Positions 1 through 11,420 of a DNA stretch of 64,000 nucleotides are shown in pieces (the stretch's first letter is position 1; each line of letters opens with the position of its first letter). This DNA comes from Orbilia blumenaviensis (taxonomy: Eukaryota; Ascomycota; Orbiliomycetes; Orbiliales; Orbiliaceae). The notes beneath the pieces were generated by a model. That model did not search any database. It was not told where the DNA came from and saw only the letters and a list, made by a program, of their open reading frames with translations. The DNA lies in assembly GCA_036872755.1 (NCBI GenBank), contig JAVHNS010000011.1:1488001-1552000 (forward strand), given 5' to 3'. The position numbers were made by a program, and so were the translations under genes.

Positions 1-326
1 ACGAAGACGACGTAGACGAGGACCATAGTGATAGCGACAACGATGAAGAAGAAGAAGACACTGGTGAAGATCAAAAGCCGTACTGCGTCTGCCAGCAAGT
101 CAGCTTCGGAAACATGGTCGCATGCGATAATAAGAGTTGTCCATTTGAGTGGTTCCATTGGGGTATGTTCGCCAGTCTTCCTTCCCATAAAATAATTCGT
201 AGTCAAGAATACTAACCATAATGGAAATTATAATTAGGTTGCGTAGGCCTCACTAAAGAGCCAGCGGGCAGTTGGTTCTGTGACCACTGCACAAAACTAA
301 GGAATAAAGGAGTCAAGAAGGAATAG
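1..326 (+). CDS. ING-family PHD-finger protein, C-terminal end (5' truncated by window)
   Basis: Only the last two exons are present: window start to 162, then 238-326, separated by a 75-nt intron with a GTATGT donor and TTAG acceptor. The reading frame begins at base 3. An acidic linker is followed by a complete C4HC3 PHD finger beginning [17 protein letters not shown], with WFHWGCVGL and WFCDHC at its end, then a short basic tail ending KKE and a TAG stop. This is the signature of ING proteins (Yng1/Yng2/Pho23 type), which read H3K4me3 within histone acetyltransferase or deacetylase complexes in the nucleus. The N-terminal ING helix is off the window, so I cannot say which paralogue it is. 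Convergent with RPB2. Confidence 0.88.
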
Positions 327-1234
327 GATCCCTCTCTTTCTCCTTACCTTACATCCCGCGTGGAGGGTCCCGTATACCAGTGTCATATCCCCCCCGGAAC
401 CCCCGCTGCGTAGGCTTTTTAAACTTCACTATTTAATTTTCGAATTTTACCTTTCTGTTCTTGCGCTCATCTGGCTGAAACAAAACTTGTAATCTGAATT
501 GAAGGTCAGGGATTTAATTGGTCTAATTTGATCTGGAAGCGATACTTTGCGTATTTGGATGGTGTTTTGGCTTTGATAAAGTCCTTTTTTCTTTTCTTTT
601 ACAAACATCATTATTGCTTGGGAAAGGACTGCTAGTGGGCGTTTTGTTTACGATTTATGAGATACAAAAGAAGAGAGGATGGCATTAGAGCTCTGACTAA
701 ACGTGTATATAAAAAGCTTAGTCGTCTTCCTCATGTATGCGGCTGCATAGTCTAATTAATATTAAGCTTAGTAATTAGGAGGCTTTGCCTCAGACAGATG
801 CCAACCGGGTCACTCTACTATACAAATCTCGAAAATTAATACACTCTAAGAAAAACCCATTTCGATTCCATTCTAGGTCTAATCTCGCGATTTACATACA
901 CTTTTTTTTTCTGTCGGTGACTTCTTCCTCCCCTTCCCTTTTCTTCTGTGTCATACTAAATCCCGGGAGTTATTCACCGACTTCTCGGAGAATAAAAACA
1001 TGTAAAGGAGTGGCGATTGCTTTAAAGGATGAAAAAAGAAGGAAAAAAGAAAGATAAAGACATGAGTTGAAGGGATAGGTTAGAGGATGGGGTATAATAA
1101 ACCGCCTCTATGATAACTACTATGCATATTTTCAATATTGTGATATAAAAACCAGACAGAGATGTGTATAGCCTCACGAAGAGTAGATTGCAGAGGGAGG
1201 GGGCGAGAAAAGGCAAAGCCACTGTGCTAAAAGA
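327..1234. other. Convergent intergenic region between the ING gene and RPB2
   Basis: About 0.9 kb holding the 3' UTRs of two convergent genes. It is AT-rich with T-tracts around 586-600 and 902-912. Short open frames here (for example 785-1057) have no family features and are best read as chance. I see no gene. Confidence 0.6.
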
Positions 1235-4200
1235 CTATCTGATGGTGACACCAGACCTCTTGCTGTACATTCTGGCTGCGATATTCATGGCCGTCAGCTC
1301 CTGGAATAGTAGTTTAGCGGCATATGGTAGGTGGATTTGTGAAATCTTCGTCTTGTTGCGGCACGGACGGCATTCAAAAAGATTCTTCTTCAGGTTACTA
1401 TATGTGATCCGTATTTCGTTAGATATTTTATTAATAAAATTGAAATTATAGGGCGCAGTGAGCAACTTACGCAATAGGGGTCATGAGACCACAGATATCA
1501 CAAACGTGAACTCTGAATGCATCCGAGACCTCGAACAGACTATCATCTTATGTTAGCTCATTCCAAAAATCCCAGCAGCATGAGCATAAGTGGAATACAT
1601 ACCGTTCCTTCAAGAAAGCACTTGCACCATGAGAAATCATACAATCGCGCTCCATCTCTCCGAAACGCAATCCACCATCTCTGGCACGACCCTCCACTGG
1701 CTGTCTCGTAAGAATCTGAACCGGTCCTCTAGCTCTTGCGTGGATCTTATCGTCCACCATATGCCTCAATCGCTGGTAGTAGGTCGGCCCTAAGAAAACT
1801 TGACAAACCAACTTCTTCCCTGTATGACCATTGTACATCACCTCAAACCCACGAGATTGATACCCGTGTTCTCGCAACAACCGCGACACATTCTCGACTG
1901 TGACTTCAGTAAACGGTGTCGCATCACCTTCGAAACCCCTCAGAGATGAGACTTTACTTAATTGGCACTCGATTAAATGTGCAATTGTCATACGAGATGG
2001 GATAGCGTGTGGGTTGATTATGAGATCCGGAACGATTCCCTCAGCAGTAAACGGCATGTCCTCATGTCGGTATGTAATACCAATAGTCCCCTTCTGTCCG
2101 TGCCTGGAAGCAAACTTGTCGCCGATCTGCGGGACTTTGGTGGTCCTCATACGGACTTTTACAAAGCGCATTCCTTCGGCATTAGTGGTAAGCATCACTT
2201 GGTCTACTATACCATTCTCAGTGCTACGGAGCGGTGTGGAGACGTCACGTTTAGTGTGGTTCTTCGTTCGTTGTCCCAGCTCTTCCGTATCCGCAGGGAT
2301 AGGCGCGGTTTTCCCAATAATGATGTCCTCGCCGGAGACTCTCACCCCAGGAGCAACGAGGCCATCATCGTCGAGTTTATCGTAAGTCCCGTGTTTCAGC
2401 CGGAGAGTATTATTTCTCATCGGTTTTTCGAACTCCTCGATCGTTGTCATTCCTATACGCTTCTCGGAGTCCATATATGCTCTGTAGAACAAACTTCGAA
2501 AGAGTCCGCGATCGATACTACTCTGATTCATAATAACGGAGTCTTCTTGGTTATATCCACTGTAGCACATAATACCGACGATAGCGTTCTGACCAGCTGG
2601 AAGCTCCCGGAATTTGAGGAACTCCATCGATCGGGTTGTGGCAAGCGGCTTCTGAGGGTAGTAAAGAATGTTCGCCATTGTGTCCATTCTTTCGTTGAAG
2701 TTGGTCAAGAAAATACCCATAGCTTGCTTACCCATAGCCGATTGGTAGGTGTTACGAGGCGACTACTGAAGTCAGAACCAATATTATTGACTAATTCATG
2801 AAGCGTACATACCTGGTTATGATCCGGGAAGGGGATAATACTGGCACAGATACCCAAAATCATACTTGGATGAATTTCACAATGGGTCCAGGTGTGGGCG
2901 TAAGGGTTGACTTTCGCCTTGACCCTCTTCGCCATATCACCACTGTCGTCAACTGGAATCTCATAACCTGCCTGGACCTGGCGGGAGATCTCGAGGTCTT
3001 CAGGGCTCATAGAAATCATGATCGTCTCTTCTTCTTCGGCGTCCACGTATTCAACACAGCCGTCGTTCAAAAGCCCGTTCCAGCCGTACTTCTCTTCACC
3101 GGGGGCAAGATCTTCGGCGGTCTGGAATTTCGCATTTTCAAGCTTCTCGATGTGGTACTTCTGTAAGACCAGCTCGCCCTTGCGTAAACTGCCTGGATCA
3201 TTGTCAATAACATAGAGCGGGCGAGTTACACGTCCGGCATCGCTGAAAATCTTGAACTCTCGATCACGAATATCGCGGATCACGCTGACTTCATGACTGA
3301 TAACATTGGTTCGGCGCAAACTTAGGACTGTTCGGTAGAGGGACGCAGCGTCACGATGGACGCCGACCCAGGAGCCGTTGATGAAGACTTTTGTGACGTT
3401 AGGAGATCTACCGGGCTCGAAGGTTTCCAATGGTTCCAGATTCCTCTGTTCCATGAAAGCTTGGATGGGTTCTGTAGGAGATCCGACAGTGATGTACGAC
3501 ATCAGAGACAAGTTTTTAACCAAACCGCAAGCTTGACCTTCAGGTGTTTCCGCAGGACAGACCAAGCCCCAGTGAGTATTGTGGAGTTGGCGAGGTTTCG
3601 CTATTTTCCCGTCTCGTCCAATCGGTGTATTTGTCCTACGCAAATGCGAGAGTGTTGAGGCGAAGGTGTATCTGTTCAGCACCTGAGATACACCAGCCTT
3701 TGCTGATGCCGGTTTCTTCTGGTCACCCCAATTACCAGTCGCCAACGAGTATTTCAGACCGTTTGTGATGGTATTCGACTTTATAGCCAATGTAACATTG
3801 AAATCCCGTCCACTCTCGACACACTTTTGCAAGTACTTGAAAACATCCTTCACAAGCTTCTTGAAAAGCATGCGGAACAGGTTTGCAAGAAGTGGTCCCG
3901 CGAGATCAAGACGTTTCCTTCCGAAATGATCTCGATCATCGGTTTCTCGTCGCTCTAGGGCACACTGCAACATTTTGTGGACCATGTAGCCCAAGAAAAA
4001 TGCCTTTCTGGTTTCGTGGCCCTCGGCTTGGGAGATATGGGGTAGAAGTTCTTTTTGCATGATTTCTTTAGCGTACTTGATACGCTTGTCGCGGTTTATC
4101 CCTTGAGCGGATCCACGCTTGCCGATGAAATCAAGAGCAACTTCTCGGTCTTGGATAACGAAGGCTTCTTCAATACATGGCTTCAGCATCTCCAACATGG

Positions 4201-5200
4201 CGGTATCGTTGCGGTCATAGCAGACTCGATTGAGGATATCTTCATCAGAGACTACACCGAGAGCACGGAAGACCACGGCGATGGGGACATCGGTTTTGAT
4301 GTACGGAAGAGTGGACCTGATGGTTCTACCGAATCCCGTTCTTCCCTCGCCTTTGGCCATCAGCTTAATTGTCAAACTGCTGATTAATCTGGATCCCTTT
4401 TCCAAAGCACTTCTGATTTCGGCAATGTAACTAATTGGCGATGGAGCTGCCTTCTTGAAGCACTGGACAATATTGGCAGCACTTCGTTCCTGGGCGATCA
4501 GGACCTTTTCAGAGCCGTTGATAACAAAGTAACCCCCCTGATCATATGGACATTCGTTGAGACCATAAAGACCATCCTCGTTGAACTCCTTTAGAACACA
4601 ATACTGCGATTTCAGCATTATCGGAATCTTACCGATAAACACCCTAGTATGGTTCGAGGTATCGATATCGTCATCGTCATCACCGACTTCCTCAGTCGTA
4701 TCACCGATGACCTGCCAATGGAAATCTTGCTTGTCCTTCTTCTCGCCTTCCTCTGCATCATCCATGTCTTCGTCTTCATCCTCTTCCTTTTCTGCCATAG
4801 ATTTCTCGCGTGCAACCATGACCTTCTGTGACATTTGAAGATACAACGGTGATGCATATGTCAGATTTCGTAACCGAGCCTCCTGAGGCTGCATGACCTG
4901 GGTAGATCCGTCTCCCTCAGTGAACGTCGGCCGCGATAATAGAACATTTCCGAACTTGATCTCGAACCGACGGAGAGCAATGCCTTCATCGTTACTTGGA
5001 GTATTGTGGTCGAGAACGAGCTGATTATCTTCGTCGATCAATTCCTGCATAGTCGTGCTGACGAATTCATCGAAGGAATCGATCTGCTGCGAAACAAGGC
5101 CTTTAGCGTCGAAGAAGGACGAGATTACCGTCCAGCAGTCCTCGGCTGTGATATTAGATTCCTCCTCATACTCGTATTCTTCTTCCATGTCGTCGGACAT
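1235..5200 (-). CDS. rpb2: DNA-directed RNA polymerase II second-largest subunit RPB2
   Basis: Four exons on the minus strand: 5200-2813, 2762-1603, 1539-1471 and 1397-1235, with introns of 50, 63 and 73 nt. They join to 3780 nt, encoding 1259 aa, the usual fungal RPB2 length. The protein is the second-largest catalytic-core subunit of nuclear Pol II. Hallmarks are [50 protein letters not shown] and the hybrid-binding stretch [21 protein letters not shown]-terminal zinc module (VCDICG, then FECRPC) is split across exons 3 and 4, and the end ([14 protein letters not shown]) is typical. The start is set by the conserved acidic N-terminus and an upstream promoter-like region. Residues about 136-185 form an acidic low-complexity insert before [12 protein letters not shown], where fungal RPB2 proteins vary. 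No key residue appears missing. Confidence 0.98.
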
Positions 5201-6223
5201 TTTTGGATAGTGTATGTATCGAAACCGAACTTCGGAAGGTGGCTATAGAGGGGTTCCGGTGGAGCTCGAGCTTTGGACGCGAGGGAGGCTAGGTGGCAAC
5301 ACGCTGTCGCGTTCCAATTTGAGCGGGGAGTGGTTTATAAGCTAGCCTCGGTGTAACTATATCGTGAATCGTAGGCTGTTATATTCAAAGTAGTGGATGT
5401 GAGAATTCCTAAGATGGATTGCGGTGATAGAGGATGAGGATGATGAGGTTGATGGGAGAAGGTTGTCGCTTGTGGCGAGCGTTCTGGTTGAGCAAAAGTG
5501 TGTGGTTTGGGCGACGGTGCTCAGCTAAGCGACCAATTTTGCGCCAGTCGAACAGGATCTAGCTGGCCAGCTTCAACTATACGCACAGACAGTCACCACG
5601 ACGTATCTCGACAGTTAGTAACCCCGAAATGCGAAATATTCCGCTTTAGCGCGACTAGCAGTTATTACTAGTGGTATATAAGATGCCCCCGCATGATAAT
5701 TCCTGAGTTTGGTGGGTTTTTTGTATGCCTGTGATATTTTACATTGCAGCATTCTACATATAAAAGACGCTCAGTTGCGCTTGCACTGGGAGTCAGATAC
5801 AGCCCTATAGAGCCGAGATAGCATTGGCGTACACAGCGGAGAAAAAAACGGACAAGGATAATAATACGAACGACGGAGAAACACGCATTCAAAATCACAC
5901 AAAAGGGACAGAGAACGACAACGGCAACGTTAGCATGTTAAACAGTTCAAAGAATATAAAATCGTCAAGTCCAGTCCACCGTCCAGAGAGAAAGGCCCCT
6001 CTGTATCAACTAGGAACCAAGGAAGTCCAGAGTCCAGTTGATGACAAAAGATTCAACATATCCAAAGAATTTTGATCCCAAAAGCATAGTATAACATATA
6101 ACACCCATGCTCCCATTTTTCATCCGCTAGAATCGCTTGATGATGCCTATATGGTAAAAGAAAATAGGAAAGAACAAAACAAATGACAGGGTGGAGGTGT
6201 CGTTTGAAATTTTTTAGTCCTTT
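5201..6223. other. RPB2 upstream region and dynein light chain 3' flank
   Basis: The first 400 bp upstream of RPB2 is its probable promoter and 5' UTR. The rest is 3' flank of the light-chain gene. Both genes point the same way, so this is a tandem spacer. The open frame at 5824-6075 is composed of N, K and S-rich low-complexity codons and I do not accept it as a gene. Confidence 0.5.
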
Positions 6224-7069
6224 CTAAGCGGTCTTAAAGAGCAGTATCGCGACGTGGCCGAGGTAGAAATAGATGAAGTGTTTAGTTTCTACCCGAGTAT
6301 TAGTACGAGTTTTCGAGTTTGCAAAAGTGGGAACGAGATGAAGAAAACAGCACAAGGGCATACCATGAGTAACAAAGCTACCGAAGTTCCTGCCCACGAT
6401 GCAGTGCCAGGTTGACCCGAATCGGTTATCGAACTGTGCTCGTGCAGTCAAACCGCGTTAGTCACGTTCCTGGTCCAGTAGGATTCATAGCCGCGGCTGA
6501 TATGTATATTACGACTGGACATACCTCTTTCTTGATATGCTGTGCAATGTCCTGCAGGAGATTAATTGGAGGGTTTGTCAGCCACTGCAGACTAGCCAAG
6601 CGCTTGTGCTCCGCGGAAGGATCCTGACGAAGCTCTCACTCCCTGTTTTTAGGGGAGGGTTATTGCACACCTTCTCGATGTTCCACTTCTCCATAGCTTC
6701 CTGTGCTGTATAAAAACAAACGAATCAGTCTCACCCAACAAAAAAAAAAACCGATTACCCCGGAAAAATAGCAGCTTGCTAGCAACTTACCAACTTTAAT
6801 GGCGTCCTCTTGCATAGGCTCGGTCTGAATGGATGGAATAATAGCAGAGTTAGAGGTTTATAAGCTCTATCGATGGAGCAGAGCAGGCGGAGGGTAGGGA
6901 GCCTCGTCTCACCATATCGGCCGACTTGATCACAGCTATCGAGCAAAGCAAAAAGGCGAAAGTGTCAGCATGTCCATCAACTCACGCATCGCAACCATCT
7001 AATAAACCCAAACGCGGGGAACTCGAGCATACCCTTCATCTCGGAACCGGTGCTATCGTTGTTAACCAT
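6224..7069 (-). CDS. nudG: Dynein light chain LC8 (NUDG/DYN2 family)
   Basis: Seven small minus-strand exons: 7069-7033, 6935-6913, 6824-6791, 6705-6671, 6551-6525, 6433-6364 and 6288-6224. Every junction has GT-AG ends and the phases agree. The product is 96 aa. LC8 hallmarks are [32 protein letters not shown] and [20 protein letters not shown]8 is a dimeric hub that binds TQT-type motifs. It serves cytoplasmic dynein (nuclear migration in hyphae, retrograde transport) and unrelated partners. The N-terminus [12 protein letters not shown] is less conserved than the rest, so exon 1 is the least certain part. The exons are very short (23-70 nt), and ORF calling alone misses most of the gene. 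Divergent from MRD1. Confidence 0.93.
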
Positions 7070-7674
7070 TGTTTTAGTGGTGTTGGGATCGGAGAGATCT
7101 GGATTGGCTGAAATGACTGTGTATCGGGAAGGGTTTCATTAGTCGGGTGTGTTATAGCTGCAGGAGATGCCGTTGAAATAGAGAGATAAGGACAGGGGAT
7201 GGGGGTTAGGAGCTCGATGAAGCTTACTAGAGGTATAGACGACGGGTGGTTTATACGGAGGGATGTAAGGATGGGATGGGTTCTTCGATGGGGAGGAGAT
7301 AAATAAGTATTAAATTGGAGGGAGACAGTGTAACATGTGTCTGTCTGTGGTCTCAGGCCGGAGCAAGCATGGAACATTCTTGGGAGCGCGAAATTCCATA
7401 CTGTGCCAAGCCTTCAAGACGTGCCCAAGCCTCGGCGCCGTGTTGCCTACCCTGGGCAGCTACCCTGGGCACTGGGAGCTCCTCCGGGCTCTGGGCAATC
7501 AAGACACCCTCCGTTGGCCGCGCCCCTGTGCCGGTTGCCAAGAAACGTCCTTGGCACCCTGACCACAGAAACAGAACTATTAAAAAAAAGTCCGTCGCAA
7601 AAAATTTTTCCAGCACCCTCTCAACCTCAACCGTTCATTCTTCACCCTTCGCTGCCTCCCCTCACCTCACCGCA
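7070..7674. promoter_or_regulatory. Bidirectional promoter region between LC8 and MRD1
   Basis: A 605-bp spacer between two divergent start codons. It must hold both 5' leaders and promoters. The MRD1-proximal 60 bp is pyrimidine-rich (CCTCTCAACCTCAACC type), common before fungal start codons. Overlapping frames at 7315-7755 on plus and 7353-7616 on minus lack any recognisable domain. Confidence 0.5.
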
Positions 7675-10618
7675 ATGACGACTGAGGATTCCTCTCCCGC
7701 TGGCACGTATGGTATCTCCTCCCTTCCTTTTAACTCACTCTACTACCCTCTATAGTAGTAAGCAGTAGCAGTAATGACATTAGCATACTAACACCCTCGT
7801 AGCAGGCCAGCATCATCCCGCATCTTCATCAGAAATCTCCCTCCCACAAACTTCACTTCTGCCCTTCTAAAATCACACTTCCAAACTCTCTCATCCACCA
7901 CAATCACAGACTGCCGCTATCTCCCAGAGCGCAGAATAGCCTTCATCGGCTATAAAACCCCAGAGCAAGCCAATGCTGCCGTTAAGTACTTTGACCGGTC
8001 ATATATCAAGACCTCAAGGCTTTCTGTTGAATTAGCCAAGTCCACAAAGGATGATAGTCTTTCTCGCCCATGGAGTGCGAATACTCCGGGCTCATCTGCT
8101 CATGCGAAGAAACATGGCTTAGATGAGCCTGCTGCCAAGGCTAAAAATCTCAAACGGAAACGTGACGAGGTAATTGAGGCCAAGAAGCCGGGAGATACCA
8201 AGGGAAAGTCCTTTGATGAGAATGACCCAAAGTACAAGGAGTACATGCAGTTGATGAAAGGTCGAGCCAATACCAAGATCTGGGAAAACGAGACCACCAT
8301 CATTAATGAGGAACAGCCAGTCGTTGCCCAGCCTCCCAAGGACGAGAGCGAAGGGGAGTACGAGGACCTCTCAAAGACGAAAGCAGAGAAGAAAAGATCG
8401 AAAAGAGAGGATTCAGGGCCTGCTCCTGTGTCTGAGGAACCAATATCGGAACCTGTAGAGCCTACTACCGAAGCAGAACCAGAAGCAGACCCTGAGATCC
8501 TACCTGATGTAGCTGCTCAGACCGGTCTGTCAGACGCGGACTGGTTGAAGGCCATGACCAGCAGTAAGCTAGAAACAGACGAGCCCCTAATCAATGAAGG
8601 AACCAATAAAGAAGGCTCCTCCGATGAATGGGGGGGCATAGATGGCGATGCAGATATGGAAGATGCTCCACCAGCCGAAGAAGCTGAACCAGACGCTCCA
8701 AAATCTGAATCTGAACTGGCTATCGAAAAGATAGAAGAAACAGGACGCCTGTTCGTCCGAAATTTATCATACTCCATCACTGAACTAGAGCTCGAGGAGC
8801 TCTTCAGCCAATTTGGAGAAATTGAGGAGGTAAAGCAATCCATTCCTAATTTTTCGCATCACATCTACATCATACCCCCACATATACCCCCCGAGTCGTT
8901 TTTACGACTACCCTTTATATGATGACATCCTCCTTAGATAGGGACAACTGCGGCGCATCAAAAAAAGATGTTGTCGATGATGATCCCAATTCATAGATAG
9001 TAAATTAGTCTGATAAAGCTCCCCTCTCACGCCGCATATTATTCACTTCTTTACGAAATAAACCCCACTAACATGCTCTTGAAAGGTACATATTCCCATC
9101 GGCTCAAAAACCCACACCCCAAAAGGTTTTGCCTATATCCAATACACTTCCTCTTCCTCCGCAATAGCTGCGTTCAAAACTTTAGATACCTCAATTTTCC
9201 AAGGTCGGTCCCTTCATATCCTCCCTGGAACTGCGAAACGAACCTCCCAACTCGACGACTACGCCCTTTCCAAATTACCCCTTAAAAAACAACGAGAAAT
9301 CCTCAAGAAACGCAATGCCTCAAAAGCGGATTTCGAATGGAACTCCCTCTACATGAACATCAATGCCGTAATGTCATCAATGGCAGATCGTCTCGGTGTC
9401 TCCAAAGCCGATATTCTAGACCCAACCTCCACAGATGCAGCCGTAAAACAAGCGCACGCAGAAACAAGGGTAATCCAAGAAACAAAACAATACTTTGAAA
9501 AACACGGCATAAACCTCGCTGCTTTCGCCAAAAAGAAACGAGGTGATAAAGTTGTATTGATCAAAAATTTTGCGTACGGGACAACCGTTGATGAACTGCG
9601 CGGATTGTGCAATGAGTTCGGTGAGACAAAAAGAGTATTGATGCCACCGACGGGTACCATAGCCATTGTTGAGTTTCTGGATGAGCCAAGTGGCCGAGCT
9701 GCTTTCACCCGCCTCTATGGCAGGAAATTTAAGGACTCGATGCTTAAAGTCGAAAAAGGGCCCGAGGATCTCTTCACCACTCCTATAGACCCGACGAAGC
9801 AAACTGAAGTAGCACCCACCACGGGTAACGTAGCCAAGCCTTCCATCAAAGATATAGTCTCCACAGACGACCAAGAAGCCATACCTGGTGAAACGTCATC
9901 CCTATTTATAAAGAACTTAAGTTTTGGAACTACGCAGGAGAAACTTAAGGACTTGTTTTCACCACTCGAAGGGTTCTTAGCAGCGAGAATAAAGACAAAA
10001 CCTGACCCTAAAAACGTGGGGAAGCATTTAAGTATGGGCTATGGGTTTGTGGAGTTCAAATCCAAGGTCTTTGCCGACGGGGCTGCTGCTACTATGAATG
10101 GCTACTTCTTAGACGGGCATAAACTTGAAGTTAGGGGATCACATAAAGGCGATGACGCCGCTTCTGAACGGAAGAAAGCAGATCTTAGGAAAAATGCAGC
10201 GGGCACGAAAATTATCATTAAGAATCTTGCCTTTGAGGTTTCTGAAAAGCAGATTCGGAGCTTATTTGGCCAATATGGTAAGCTTAGGAGCGTTAGGGTT
10301 CCTAAGAAGTTTAATAGAACATCAAGAGGGTTTGGCTTCGCCCAGTTTGTGAGTGTGCGAGAAGCAGAGAATGCAATGGAAGCATTGAGGCATACGCATT
10401 TGCATGGCCGCCCGTTAGTGTTAGAGTGGGCCAAGGAAGAAGCGAAGGATGCGGAAGAAGAGATCCAGAGACTCACGAAGAAGGTGGGCAGACAAGTCGA
10501 GAGCGTCAAGTTTGCACAATTGAGCGGCGCAGCTGGAAGAAAGAAGTTTGATATTGAAGAGATGGCTAAGGAACATGGTACTCAGAGGCGGGGCGATGAT
10601 GACGATGGAGATGAGTAG
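7675..10618 (+). CDS. mrd1: Multiple RNA-binding domain protein MRD1 (U3/90S pre-ribosome factor)
   Basis: Three exons: 7675-7706, 7806-8829 and 9086-10618, giving 862 aa; yeast Mrd1 is of similar size. Five RRMs are visible. RRM1 starts near residue 14 (SSRIFIRNLPPT), RRM2 near 322 (RLFVRNLSYS), RRM3 near 507 (VVLIKNFAYGTT), RRM4 near 622 (SSLFIKNLSFGTT) and RRM5 near 726 (TKIIIKNLAFEVS, RGFGFAQF). A charged linker between RRM1 and RRM2 includes KYKEYMQLMKGRANTKIWEN, and the C-terminus is acidic. Family knowledge: Mrd1 joins the nucleolar 90S pre-ribosome and is needed for early 35S pre-rRNA cleavages and 40S production. The exon 1 donor was chosen as GTATGG because only that phase joins MTTEDSSPAG to PASSRIFIRN. 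Intron 2 (256 nt, GTAAAG donor) is long for this window. Confidence 0.94.
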
Positions 10619-11420
10619 GCCTAGAATACAAAATCTAATATCAGTATAAGTACACTATCTAGGTACTACATACTACTAAAATCCTTGCTCAAGACGCTCA
10701 GCGTTCGAATCTATTAGGGTGCTCGAGTAACATTCCACTTTTTCATTATCTTACACGGCCCAATAAATCATCAATAACTGTTCCAGTACCCTCATAAATG
10801 CGATCCATAAACTCGTACTCATTGATTTCTTCTTCTTCTTTCTTTTTTTTTAAAATAATAATAATAATAATATACCACCTCTTTCATATCTTACACCCAC
10901 TCATAGAATTCCAATCCCAGCCAGGTTCCCGTCACATTGGAAAAACGTTAAAAATACAAGCACATACCTAACATCCAAAAAAGGAAGGTACTACTTTCAT
11001 TAAGCCACTCCAGCCAACAAACCATGCCATACAGTAAGTAAAAAATAAAAAGGTATAAAAAATAGACAGTTAAAGAAAGGCTTTTTTACTGTTCCCAGAC
11101 AATAATGCCAATAAATATAACAAAAGGAAAAGCGCCCGCTTTTGTGAACTGGGAAAGTAGAAGACAGAACCCAGCATTAATCAAGAAGAAAAGGCCCATC
11201 TCCAAAAAAAAAAAAAAAAAACCAATTATGGAGAAGGGAAAACAATAGAAGCGAAAGAAAACTGACAGGTATGCTTTTTGCTACACAAAAGGTAATCTGA
11301 TGTCCAACGAAAGAAAAAGAGGAACAGGGAAAAGAGGGGACTAAGAAACATGGAGTCTCAGAAGGTTGAACCAAACAAGATGTCATTATACATAGATCTC
11401 AAGAGAAAGGCGTGTACACT
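10619..11420. other. Convergent intergenic region MRD1/RhoGEF
   Basis: AT-rich 3' flanks of two convergent genes, with an (ATA)n run near 10853-10871 and an 18-base A tract near 11203-11220. I see no gene in it. Confidence 0.55.

Noticed and set aside
1977..2801. 274-codon open frame on plus, antisense to RPB2
   Set aside because: It mirrors the codon pattern of RPB2 and shows no domain of its own.
7315..7755. 146-codon frame on plus spanning the LC8-MRD1 promoter
   Set aside because: It overlaps the MRD1 start in another phase and reads through the true MRD1 donor; no family features.
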